Shown here: piece after piece, positions 9,925 through 17,083 of the stretch
How positions within the stretch are numbered: the first letter of the stretch is position 1
Layout of the letters: every line of letters begins with the position of its first letter
Source: Caryophanales bacterium UBA1744
GTDB lineage: Bacteria > Bacillota_I > Bacilli_A > RFN20 > CAG-826
Assembly: GCA_002314915.1 (NCBI GenBank)
Contig: DCHU01000082.1
Span: 6,591 to 70,590 of the forward strand
Direction: 5' to 3'
DNA length: 64,000 nucleotides
Position numbers and translations under genes: made by a program
Notes under the pieces: generated by a model
Told to the model about the DNA's origin: nothing
What the model saw: the letters and a program-made list of their open reading frames with translations, nothing else
Databases searched by the model: none

Positions 9925-10494
9925 TTACTTCATGCTGTTGTAGCGGTTCTGGGCGAAGGCGAAATCTCTTTTCAGGATATCGATTAGCGCTTTTGCGGCG
10001 TTGTCCAACGCTGCATCTATCTTAACCTTACCTTCTCCTTGAGGTTTGCCGAGAACGTAATCGATTGGGTTCTTGAACGGAGGTTCTCCGATTCCAACCT
10101 TTATGCGTTTGAACTTCTCGGTGCCGAGATTCTCGATGATGCTCTTGATGCCGTTGTGGCCGCCGCTTGAGCCGTCACCTTTGAGTTTGATTGAACCTTC
10201 TGGAATGGACATATCGTCATAAACAACGATGACGTCAGAGATATCAATCTTGTAGAAATTGATTGCCTCTCTTAATGACTGTCCTGAGAGATTCATATAT
10301 GTTAATGGTTTTAAAACCATTACATTATCACCTAACGCAGGGTTCTTGATGATTACATATTCACCTTTGAATCCTTCTCTTTCAATTGAGTAGCCTAAAG
10401 AATCAAGGAACCTGTCCACTGCCATGAATCCCATGTTGTGGCGGGTGCCTTCGTATTCTTTTCCTGGGTTTCCTAATCCAACTATTAACTTCAT
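9925..10494 (-). CDS. pth: Peptidyl-tRNA hydrolase
   Basis: A 189-residue enzyme that releases peptides from peptidyl-tRNA dropped by ribosomes. It has the family start MKLIVGLGNPGKEYEGTRHN with catalytic His in 'TRHNMG', then 'LKPLTYMNLSG' and the 'VVYDDMSIPEG...GSSGGHNGIKSI' region. Length is standard. The ATG at 10494 is one base after the flavodoxin gene stop (10496), implying translational coupling. mfd follows, the same pairing as in Bacillus. Confidence 0.97.
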   Translation of the reverse strand: MKLIVGLGNPGKEYEGTRHNMGFMAVDRFLDSLGYSIEREGFKGEYVIIKNPALGDNVMVLKPLTYMNLSGQSLREAINFYKIDISDVIVVYDDMSIPEGSIKLKGDGSSGGHNGIKSIIENLGTEKFKRIKVGIGEPPFKNPIDYVLGKPQGEGKVKIDAALDNAAKALIDILKRDFAFAQNRYNSMK

Positions 10495-10495
10495 G

Positions 10496-11053
10496 CTATT
10501 TCACTTCCACGTCGATTGGTTCTAAAGAAAGCTTGTTGATGACCGTGACGATCTTCTCGACCTTTTCGTAGTCGAAATAATCGATTGGCGTTGTTAAGAA
10601 AGAGGAATACATAGCGACTTGATCCAGTGATGAATTAGGGTCGCCTGTAACTTTCTTAATCATGAGCTTCATTGCGAGTTTGTATCTCCAGTTAAGCTTG
10701 TTGATATCAAAACTACCTCTCAACTGGTAATAACGGACATGATAAAGGTCCAAGATGTTTCTGTTGATGAGGTCTTTTCTTCCTTCTGGACTTGGGAAAG
10801 ACAATCCGCTTGAGAAGATCAAAATATGCTTTTTAGCATCATTTAACTCTTCATAATGGCAAAGGAAGTCATCGAGTCCCTGAATTTTTCCGTTGAGGAC
10901 CCAACCACCAAAAACGAAGCAATCGTAATCGGAAGCGTTCTTCCATTTGAATTTCTTTAAAGGCAAGACATCTCCGCCAATTTTATTGGCGATATCTTTT
11001 GCGTATCTCTCTGTGGAGCCGGTTGAGGATGTGTAAAGTACAATAGTTTTCAT
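10496..11053 (-). CDS. Flavodoxin-domain protein
   Basis: A 185-residue cytoplasmic protein. The first residues 'MKTIVLYTSSTGSTERYAKDIA' match the phosphate-binding loop of flavodoxins, which hold FMN; 'FVFGGWVLNGKI' is the second loop. The C-terminal third is longer than in electron-carrier flavodoxins and resembles HemG/flavodoxin-like oxidoreductases (Flavodoxin_5). It could be a redox partner or a protoporphyrinogen-oxidase-like protein; no haem genes are nearby to decide. It heads the transcription unit flavodoxin-pth-mfd-rqcP and is divergent from popT, sharing a 65-bp intergenic region. Confidence 0.8.
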   Translation of the reverse strand: MKTIVLYTSSTGSTERYAKDIANKIGGDVLPLKKFKWKNASDYDCFVFGGWVLNGKIQGLDDFLCHYEELNDAKKHILIFSSGLSFPSPEGRKDLINRNILDLYHVRYYQLRGSFDINKLNWRYKLAMKLMIKKVTGDPNSSLDQVAMYSSFLTTPIDYFDYEKVEKIVTVINKLSLEPIDVEVK

Positions 11054-11118
11054 AACGGAGTAAGTTTATCACTCACCTTTTATAGATAAAAGATGTCGGA
11101 ATTAGTAAAATAACAAAC

Positions 11119-12048
11119 ATGAGCGCAAAAGAGTGGTTTGGAGACTTAGCTAGAGGTTCTGCATTAGGGCTTGGAATGGTTCCAGGTGTAAGCGCAGGCA
11201 CAGTAGGTATAGTCGTAAACGTATACGATAAGTTAATCGGTGGCATTTCTGGGCTTAGAAAAGCTTTCTGGAAATCCGTAAAGACCCTCTTACCTATTGG
11301 TATCGGCGCAGTTTTAGCTAGCCTTATCGTTTTGTTTTTGGTTCACAAGACGTTCGATTACGCGCCTGTGTTGATTATCTCGTTGTTCGCCGGTCTCACA
11401 ATCGGTTCGATCCCACTACTCTACGATAACGTTAAAGAAGACGGATTTAACGCAAGAAGCATAGCTTTGATGGTGGCGGGTTTTGTTGTTGCGGCCTCCA
11501 TTGGCATCCTGTCCGCGATTAGTAAGCTCTATTGGAATTTCGATTTGAATTCGGTGTTTATTGAGGCTCCTTGGTGGCTTTATATTTTGCTTTTCGTAGC
11601 AGGGTTCATCACCGCTATTGCATGCATTGTCCCAGGTATCTCTGGCTCAATGATTTTGTTTATTCTTGGATTATATAATCCAATTCTTAATATGTATTCA
11701 TTGAGTGGCGCTGATTCAATATTCAACAACCACGATAGGATTCTCCCTGTAATAGGCTTAACGTTCGTGTTGGCTTTGGGAATTCTCGTTGGATTTGTCG
11801 CAGCCTCTACCATGATGAAAACTCTAATCGAAAAGCACAAAGTAGTTACTTTTGATTTGGTTATCGGGTTTGTTTCTGGCTCAGTCGTATCTATGTTCGC
11901 TAACCAAAGCATGATCGCCGATTCAAAGGTTTGGGTTTATTCTCCAGACATCACAAAACCTTGGATGTACGCAATCGCCGCGGTGTTGCTTGTGGCCGGT
12001 TTCTTTGGCTGTTTATTGTTGACGAAGAAAACAAAAGAGTCTCATTAA
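11119..12048 (+). CDS. popT: DUF368 membrane protein, undecaprenyl-phosphate transporter PopT family
   Basis: A 309-residue polytopic membrane protein with about eight to nine helices. The two inverted family signatures are visible: GMVPGVSAGTVGIV near residue 20 and ACIVPGISGSMILFILGLY near 173. DUF368 proteins were shown to return the carrier lipid undecaprenyl phosphate across the membrane, supporting wall synthesis. No Shine-Dalgarno site precedes the ATG; TAAAAT ends 7 nt before it, so the mRNA may be leaderless. It stands alone, divergent from the flavodoxin gene and upstream of a TetR gene. The function is from the family. Confidence 0.87.
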   Translation: MSAKEWFGDLARGSALGLGMVPGVSAGTVGIVVNVYDKLIGGISGLRKAFWKSVKTLLPIGIGAVLASLIVLFLVHKTFDYAPVLIISLFAGLTIGSIPLLYDNVKEDGFNARSIALMVAGFVVAASIGILSAISKLYWNFDLNSVFIEAPWWLYILLFVAGFITAIACIVPGISGSMILFILGLYNPILNMYSLSGADSIFNNHDRILPVIGLTFVLALGILVGFVAASTMMKTLIEKHKVVTFDLVIGFVSGSVVSMFANQSMIADSKVWVYSPDITKPWMYAIAAVLLVAGFFGCLLLTKKTKESH

Positions 12049-12093
12049 GAATATATAATTACAAAAATAGTTAGTAAAAATCGCTATTTTTCT

Positions 12094-12121
12094 TTGACAT
12101 TATTTTGGTATTCGCTATAAC
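12094..12121 (+). promoter_or_regulatory. Sigma-A-type promoter of the tetR-like gene
   Basis: TTGACA at 12094-12099 and TATAAC at 12116-12121 are separated by 16 bp, 25 nt before the TetR gene start. This is one of the best -35/-10 pairs in the window. Confidence 0.75.
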
Positions 12122-12146
12122 TAAACAATCTAAAGAGGAAAACCCT

Positions 12147-12740
12147 ATGCCAAGAACACCGGAACAGAACGCTAATATAAGAGACAAGAGAAAAGCAAAA
12201 ATCATGAAGAAAGCTTTAAAGCTTTTCGCTATAAACGGATTTGATAACGTTACAGTTGACGACATTACAGAGGCAGCAAATTGCTCCCATGGTCTTTTCT
12301 ACCACTACTTCGGGACAAGAGAAGATATCTACAATGAATTGATGAAAGTTAAGCAGGAGCATTACAGCAAATACGACGCTCCGTTAACCGAAGCATTCAA
12401 AGCTGGTGGCAAGAAGGGATTGGATATCCTTTGCGAATACTTGGAGATGATGAATTCCGCAAACGAAGACGCAATCTACTACTCAAGATTGAAGATCATC
12501 TCAAATTTCGCAACAAAGACGAAAGAATCAACATTGATTGGATATGACTTCTTGGACGGCATCACAAACCTCATTAAACAAGGTCAGGAAGACGGAACAG
12601 TTAGAGATGGAGATGCAAAGCAGATCGCACTCATGTTCTTAGACTTCGCAAACGGCGTTTCATTCAGAAGATTATTCGCCGAGGAAAACGAATTCGAACT
12701 CGTTTCCGCTTCATTAATCAAGAGCTTCTTCGATAAATAA
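12147..12740 (+). CDS. TetR/AcrR-family transcriptional regulator
   Basis: A 197-residue regulator. The N-terminal helix-turn-helix is recognisable (about residues 10-60: 'KIMKKALKLFAINGFDNVTV' then 'AANCSHGLFYHYFGTREDIY'). The rest is an all-helical ligand domain of unknown specificity. The start at 12147 is chosen because AAAGAGG lies 8-9 nt upstream; the open frame extends further left from a TTG without a site. It has its own promoter and terminator, so it is a single-gene unit. The neighbours (popT, macrodomain operon) do not reveal its target. Confidence 0.88.
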   Translation: MPRTPEQNANIRDKRKAKIMKKALKLFAINGFDNVTVDDITEAANCSHGLFYHYFGTREDIYNELMKVKQEHYSKYDAPLTEAFKAGGKKGLDILCEYLEMMNSANEDAIYYSRLKIISNFATKTKESTLIGYDFLDGITNLIKQGQEDGTVRDGDAKQIALMFLDFANGVSFRRLFAEENEFELVSASLIKSFFDK

Positions 12741-12756
12741 GCTAAACAAAAAAATA

Positions 12757-12780
12757 AAGCCCGCTATAAGCGGGTTTTCT
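12757..12780. terminator. Bidirectional intrinsic terminator
   Basis: CCCGCT/AGCGGG stem with a 3-nt ATA loop, followed by TTTTCT on the plus strand and by TTTATTTTTTT on the minus strand. It sits between the convergent TetR and macrodomain genes and can serve both. Confidence 0.88.
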
Positions 12781-12781
12781 G

Positions 12782-13564
12782 TTATCCCAAAAGTTCTTCG
12801 TAGGCCTGATAATCTGAATCGTATTTCATACAAAACACCACGACCGGTGCGTCATCATGTTCGTTTAGGAACTCTTCAACCGCGTTGACGGCAATCTTTG
12901 CGGCCGATTTGCTTGAAAATCCCTTTTCTCCTACGCCTAAAGCAGGAAAACATATAGATTTAAGGCCCATACGCATTGCGAGCTCCAGACATGATAAATA
13001 GCAGTTCAGCAGTTCAGATGTTTCTTTTTTGCTAGGCCTATCCTTAAAACGCGGTGCAACGGTATGTAAAACGTATTTGCAAGGGAGGTTATAACCTTTG
13101 GTTATTTTGGCGTGGCCAGGTTGCTCGTCTCCTTTTTGTTTTTTCATTATCTCATAACACTCGTTTCTCAATTGAAGCCCTGCGGCAGAATGGATGTCGT
13201 TATCGACACAGTAGTGACCAGGAACAAAACACCCCAATAAGGTTTGGGAAGCGGGGTCCACTATAGCATCCACTGCCATTTTTGTTATGTCGCCTTTTAC
13301 TAGTCCAACTTTAGAAATTGTTGTAGATGTAATGTCTCTCAAAGAATATATTCTTTGTTTTGATAACTCATATTTAAGAAGGGCGTCTTGGGCGGATAAG
13401 AACGACTCAGGCAACGGTCCAGGTCTCTTGAGGTTCATAAGATCTCTAAGCGCCCTTCTTTTGTCTGCAACGGTATCCGAATAAGAAATAACCCCCTTAA
13501 ACTCTGGCATTGAGTCAAAAAGGAAGGTAACAAGACGGTTGATGGTTTCTAGATACGTAGCCAT
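12782..13564 (-). CDS. Zinc-dependent macrodomain protein, probable ADP-ribosyl hydrolase
   Basis: A 260-residue protein: a helical N-terminal extension (about 1-80) then a macrodomain (about 85-260). C112, H117 and C119 in 'GCFVPGHYCVDNDIH' match the Cys-x4-His-x-Cys zinc site of the staphylococcal/streptococcal Zn-macrodomains, which remove ADP-ribose from proteins. 'GLVKGDIT' and the end-loop 'FPALGVGEKGFS' are the ADP-ribose-binding loops. One oddity: the usual NAAN-type segment reads 'VDPAS' (residues 102-106), so a conserved Asn is missing. Relatives usually sit beside a sirtuin and lipoate genes; here the partner is a ribbon-helix-helix gene whose stop is 2 nt before this ATG. Confidence 0.88.
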   Translation of the reverse strand: MATYLETINRLVTFLFDSMPEFKGVISYSDTVADKRRALRDLMNLKRPGPLPESFLSAQDALLKYELSKQRIYSLRDITSTTISKVGLVKGDITKMAVDAIVDPASQTLLGCFVPGHYCVDNDIHSAAGLQLRNECYEIMKKQKGDEQPGHAKITKGYNLPCKYVLHTVAPRFKDRPSKKETSELLNCYLSCLELAMRMGLKSICFPALGVGEKGFSSKSAAKIAVNAVEEFLNEHDDAPVVVFCMKYDSDYQAYEELLG

Positions 13565-13566
13565 AA

Positions 13567-13848
13567 CTATAATTTGTCGATTGCATCTTTGAGAGAATCG
13601 AGTTGATCCATATCAAAATCAAGGTCAATATCGCTATTCTCAAATACGGTTTTGTTTTGTTTAGGCTGAGCGGAATTCTTCTTAGGAGAGTTTGTTGTGA
13701 TAGGAAACGGAATGCTGTTTGTTCTGGAGACGGCCTTCAAAAACAAAGTGATTGCTGATGTCATTGATAAACCTAGTTCATCTAAGACTTTTTCAGCATT
13801 ATCTTTTACCTTGCTATCAATACGTAAATTTATAGTTGTCTTCGACAT
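13567..13848 (-). CDS. RelB/DinJ-type ribbon-helix-helix antitoxin-like protein
   Basis: A 93-residue protein. Residues 1-45 (MSKTTINLRIDSKVKDNAEK, then 'LGLSMTSAITLFLKAV') match the RelB/DinJ antitoxin DNA-binding half. The second half is polar then acidic ('SDIDLDFDMDQLDSLKDAID'), a plausible partner-binding tail. No RelE/YafQ toxin lies on either side; the next gene, 2 nt downstream, is the zinc macrodomain protein. It may be an autoregulator of that gene, or the remnant of a toxin-antitoxin pair. A weak CGGAA ribosome-binding site precedes the ATG. Confidence 0.8.
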   Translation of the reverse strand: MSKTTINLRIDSKVKDNAEKVLDELGLSMTSAITLFLKAVSRTNSIPFPITTNSPKKNSAQPKQNKTVFENSDIDLDFDMDQLDSLKDAIDKL

Positions 13849-13876
13849 TTTTTCCGTTTTTCTTTAATTTGGTAAT

Positions 13877-13909
13877 GTAATGATAATGTAACGCTTTTGG
13901 CATTACAAG
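13877..13909 (-). promoter_or_regulatory. Repeated TGTAA half-sites, probable autoregulatory operator and promoter
   Basis: TGTAACGC-5-GCATTACA (13887-13907) is an inverted repeat with one mismatch, and a further TGTAATG lies 10 bp away at 13877. On the minus strand TTGTAA-18-TATCAT could be the promoter, overlapped by these half-sites. This is the arrangement expected for a ribbon-helix-helix autorepressor. Confidence 0.5.
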
Positions 13910-13960
13910 AATATTGAATAAACAGTTTTTGCAGTGTTTTTACGAAAAATGTCTTTAAAA

Positions 13961-14007
13961 ATCTATATTTTTGTTAGTTGTTATCTATATTTTTTGTTAC
14001 CTAACAA
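13961..14007. repeat. Short direct and inverted repeats in AT-rich gap
   Basis: ATCTATATTTTTGTTA (13961-13976) recurs with one inserted T at 13983-13999, 22 bp apart. TTGTTAG (13971) and CTAACAA (14001) also form an inverted pair. The gap 13849-14129 is otherwise AT-rich and holds no convincing coding sequence. Confidence 0.5.
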
Positions 14008-14082
14008 TTAGATATTAAAGAAACAAAAACTAGAATATTACATTTTACTCATAGTAATTAAAAATAAATGTTTCACGCTATA

Positions 14083-14112
14083 AGCAAAAAGAAAAAGGCC
14101 TTGGAGGGCCTT
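14083..14112 (-). terminator. Intrinsic terminator of the ispE operon
   Basis: Minus-strand AAGGCC-CTCCAA-GGCCTT hairpin followed by TTTCTTTTT, 18 nt after the ispE stop. Confidence 0.85.
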
Positions 14113-14129
14113 CTAGATGTGTGTTGTCT

Positions 14130-14999
14130 TTAGAGGATTTTGGAGATTTCTACAAACCTATCGTTTCCGCTTATTTTGAGGGCTGCCTCTTTCAGAAGCT
14201 TGACGTCTGTAGATAACGAGAACACAGCGGAGCCGGATCCAGTCATAGCTGTCATTGGTAGTCCGTATGACTTTAAAGCGTCTACAACCTCTTGGACTTC
14301 AGGAAGCAGCGAACATGCTGGCTTGTATAAATCGTTGCCAATGTTCTCGGCTAAAAGGGCATCGTCGCCTTCCTCAAGAGCTTTAATTACCCTTTCCGTC
14401 TGGCAATCGGTTCTCTCGAAAGTGTCGCAAATGTCGAAAATCGATTTCGTTGACAACCCTTTTTTGGGTTTAACAATGAGGCAGTGGTACTTCTTTTTAC
14501 ACTTAATTTCTTTTAAATTTTCACCAATTCCGGTTACCAAAGCAGGTTTGCAAGCAACAAAGAAGGGAACGTCTGCACCGATGTTTTTTGCTATCTCAAG
14601 GACCTTGGGATCGGTGTTACTAATTCCCTTCATTTTGCACACAGCGTTGATTACACAAGCGGCGTTGCTTGATCCTCCGCCCATACCAGCGGCGAAAGGA
14701 ATCCTTTTGTGGATAACGATTTCGAACGCGTCATCGAAGCCGAAAACAGACCTCATTTGTTCAACCGCTTTGTAACAAAGGTTATATTGCATGGACGCGA
14801 GTTCCAAATCGTCGCAGGTGACGTAGGTGGTGCTGCCACCGTTAAACCTGTTGATTTCGATGATGTCATGAAGTTCGACAGGCAAAACAACCATCTCTAA
14901 ATCGTGATAGCCATCCTCTTTTTGACCAAGAACTTTTAGAGATACGTTGATCTTTGAGTATGATTTAACAATCATTTGTGTTGGTTTGAAGAACATCAT
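14130..14999 (-). CDS. ispE: 4-diphosphocytidyl-2-C-methyl-D-erythritol kinase
   Basis: A 289-residue GHMP-fold kinase of the non-mevalonate isoprenoid pathway, phosphorylating CDP-methylerythritol. Motif 1 'SYSKINVSLKVLGQKEDGYHDLEMV', the ATP loop 'PFAAGMGGGSSNAA' and motif 3 'MTGSGSAVFSL' are all present. The ATG at 14999 overlaps the rsmA stop (ATGA), with AAGGGG 8 nt upstream; further ATGs follow at codons 2 and 9. rsmA-ispE linkage is usual in Bacillota. It implies that this organism makes isoprenoids by the MEP route. Confidence 0.96.
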   Translation of the reverse strand: MMFFKPTQMIVKSYSKINVSLKVLGQKEDGYHDLEMVVLPVELHDIIEINRFNGGSTTYVTCDDLELASMQYNLCYKAVEQMRSVFGFDDAFEIVIHKRIPFAAGMGGGSSNAACVINAVCKMKGISNTDPKVLEIAKNIGADVPFFVACKPALVTGIGENLKEIKCKKKYHCLIVKPKKGLSTKSIFDICDTFERTDCQTERVIKALEEGDDALLAENIGNDLYKPACSLLPEVQEVVDALKSYGLPMTAMTGSGSAVFSLSTDVKLLKEAALKISGNDRFVEISKIL

Positions 15000-15799
15000 T
15001 TTAGACCCCTTAATATGCTTAGATACTGGGCCAAAGATAAGTTTTCTGGTCTAGCATTTTCCTTTATTCCGCAAGCAGCCAATATAACTTTTGCTTTTTC
15101 GGAATTTCCTATATGCCTTGAAAGGTTGTTAAGAATCGTTTTTCTTCTGTTAAGGAATAGGGCAGTGGTTAGTTTATTTAAGGCAGCGCACTCTTCAAGG
15201 TCTCTGTTATCGTTAAACGTGATTGAGAACACGGTAGAATCAACATGTGGAGCTGGGCTAAAGCTTGTGCGCGTAACATTGAATTCGCGAGCAATCTTTC
15301 CTCTGTATTCTATAAGAATCTGCAAAGGGCCATACTCATTGGTGTTTATTTTGGCTGCCAAACGGTTAAATGCTTCTTTTTGGACCATAAAAACGGCTTT
15401 TTGCACGGTTTTTGAACCCAAAAGAACCTTTTCTATAATTCCTGAGGTGATGTAGTAAGGGAGGTTTCCGATGATTTTTGAATATGGGGAATAATCCCAT
15501 TTCATCGCGTTTCCTTGAGTAGGGGAAATTGTATCAGAATCGGAAAAATCGTTTGTTAATTTAGTAACCAACCCCTCATCTATATCAATCAATTGCGCTT
15601 TGACTTTCGACTCGTAAAGGAAGAAGGAAAGAGATCCGGCACCGGATCCAATTTCCAATACATAGTCGTCTGGCTGCATATCAAGGCATCCAACAATTCT
15701 CTCGCAGGCGTCAGAGTCGATAAGGAAATTTTGGCCAACCTCATGTTTGGCAAGGAGTTTATATTGTTCAACTGTTGCAAAGTATTCTTCTCTATTCAT
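14996..15799 (-). CDS. rsmA: 16S rRNA adenine dimethyltransferase RsmA (KsgA)
   Basis: A 267-residue SAM-dependent enzyme that dimethylates two adjacent adenines near the 3' end of 16S rRNA. It shows 'VGQNFLID' at the N-terminus, the SAM loop 'VLEIGSGAGSLS' and the catalytic motif NLPYYITSGI. It overlaps rnmV by 8 nt upstream and ispE by 4 nt downstream, so translation of the whole tatD-rnmV-rsmA-ispE run is coupled. Its loss would give kasugamycin resistance in relatives. Confidence 0.97.
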   Translation of the reverse strand: MNREEYFATVEQYKLLAKHEVGQNFLIDSDACERIVGCLDMQPDDYVLEIGSGAGSLSFFLYESKVKAQLIDIDEGLVTKLTNDFSDSDTISPTQGNAMKWDYSPYSKIIGNLPYYITSGIIEKVLLGSKTVQKAVFMVQKEAFNRLAAKINTNEYGPLQILIEYRGKIAREFNVTRTSFSPAPHVDSTVFSITFNDNRDLEECAALNKLTTALFLNRRKTILNNLSRHIGNSEKAKVILAACGIKENARPENLSLAQYLSILRGLK

Positions 15800-16337
15800 A
15801 TAACGCCTTCTTTAAATCATCTTTTGTTAATCCGAGGCAATTGCATCTTTTTACAAAAGATTTGCAATTAGTATGTCCCAGTTTGAATTTTTCTTCCAGC
15901 ATCACGCGCTTTTCGGCGGATTTTTCCAATCCAAGTAGCCCCAAATCAACAAGATCAGAGTGATTAAGGGTGGGGGTTGTTGCAATTGATGCAGGTATGA
16001 GGTGTTCTAACGCCTCCATAATTGTTTCTTTATCGGACTCAGCCACCCCGACCTTATGCTTTTTGATGCACTTGTCCTTAGGGACGTACGCATGGATCAG
16101 CCCAGGAATTTTTGAGTCTAAAACGTCGCGAATTCTTTTGCCTGGTGAATCAGGATCCGTGAGGACGATAATGGTTTTGGTTTCAGACAGTTTTTTGACA
16201 TACTCAACGACATCGTCCGGAACCGCAGATCCGTTTGTCATAACAATCTCGCATTCAAGAAAGGAGGAGAGTAAGTCTTTGTCCGTTTTACCCTCTACGA
16301 CGATAGCAACGTTGGAATTAAAATTTGAATAGTTCAT
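15792..16337 (-). CDS. rnmV: Ribonuclease M5
   Basis: A 181-residue TOPRIM nuclease that matures 5S rRNA in Bacillota. The TOPRIM motifs are clear: 'VVEGKTDKDLL' with the catalytic Glu, and 'IIVLTDPDSPGKRIR' with the DxD. Two ATGs are close together; the inner one at 16337 is spaced 6 nt from AGGA and is preferred over 16343. It overlaps tatD by 20 nt. The order tatD-rnmV-rsmA is the same as in Bacillus. Confidence 0.93.
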   Translation of the reverse strand: MNYSNFNSNVAIVVEGKTDKDLLSSFLECEIVMTNGSAVPDDVVEYVKKLSETKTIIVLTDPDSPGKRIRDVLDSKIPGLIHAYVPKDKCIKKHKVGVAESDKETIMEALEHLIPASIATTPTLNHSDLVDLGLLGLEKSAEKRVMLEEKFKLGHTNCKSFVKRCNCLGLTKDDLKKALYE

Positions 16338-17082
16338 GTGCATTCCTATCTGTCATTTCTATGGCTTTATCCAAAGAAATCTCTTTAATTTCCGCTATTT
16401 TTTCAAGAATTACAGGGATATATTTCGGTTCATTGGTCTTGCCTCTATAAGGTGTTGGAGCCATATATGGGCAATCCGTCTCAACAACGATTCTGTCTTC
16501 TCTGCAAGCCTTAACACACTCTTTTGGTGTTATAGAGTTCTTGAATGTAACGGGACCGTCAAAGCCGAAATACGCACCCAATTTAGCGAATCTTTCCATC
16601 ATTTCAGGCGAACCGCTGTAGCAATGTAAAACAAACCCGTTATTTATTGGGTGTTGGGAAAGTAAATCATACGTGTCTTGGGAAGCGTCTCTAGCATGGA
16701 TGGAAACGGGTAACCCAAGCTTGTTTGCGAGTTCTATTTGCTTGATGAACCATATTTTTTGGTTTGCGTGTTCAGATTCTTCTTTGAACCAATGGTAATC
16801 AAGTCCAATTTCTCCGATAGCAACAACCTTGTTGTCCCTGGCAAGCTTTTCAATCTCGGTTAAAGCGTTGTCAGAAACGTTTTCGAGGTTCTCCGGATGA
16901 AAGCCGACTGCAGCAAAAACACAATCATATTGGTGAGCAAGGTTGACTGCAGTTCTCGAACTTTCAAGATCCCATCCAATGCAGATGAGTTTCTGAACAC
17001 CGTTGCTGATCGCGTCTTTAATTATTTGATCGGCATTCGCCAAAAGCTGTTCGTCGTTAATGTGGCAGTGGGTATCAATCAT
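16318..17082 (-). CDS. tatD: TatD-family metal-dependent DNase
   Basis: A 254-residue TIM-barrel hydrolase. Metal-binding features are DTHCH at the start, 'AIGEIGLDYHW', 'SIHARDA', 'LHCYSG' and 'VETDCPYMAPTPYRG'. TatD proteins are 3'-5' exonucleases linked to DNA repair or turnover. It begins one base after the mnmE stop and overlaps rnmV, so it belongs to the mnmE-tatD-rnmV-rsmA-ispE transcription unit. In Bacillus metG usually precedes it; here metG is elsewhere (48-49.5 kb). Confidence 0.95.
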   Translation of the reverse strand: MIDTHCHINDEQLLANADQIIKDAISNGVQKLICIGWDLESSRTAVNLAHQYDCVFAAVGFHPENLENVSDNALTEIEKLARDNKVVAIGEIGLDYHWFKEESEHANQKIWFIKQIELANKLGLPVSIHARDASQDTYDLLSQHPINNGFVLHCYSGSPEMMERFAKLGAYFGFDGPVTFKNSITPKECVKACREDRIVVETDCPYMAPTPYRGKTNEPKYIPVILEKIAEIKEISLDKAIEMTDRNAHELFKF

Positions 17083-17083
17083 C

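Noticed and set aside
14140..14775. Open frame of 211 codons antisense to ispE
   Set aside because: It lies wholly opposite a well-conserved gene, has no ribosome-binding site and its translation resembles no protein.
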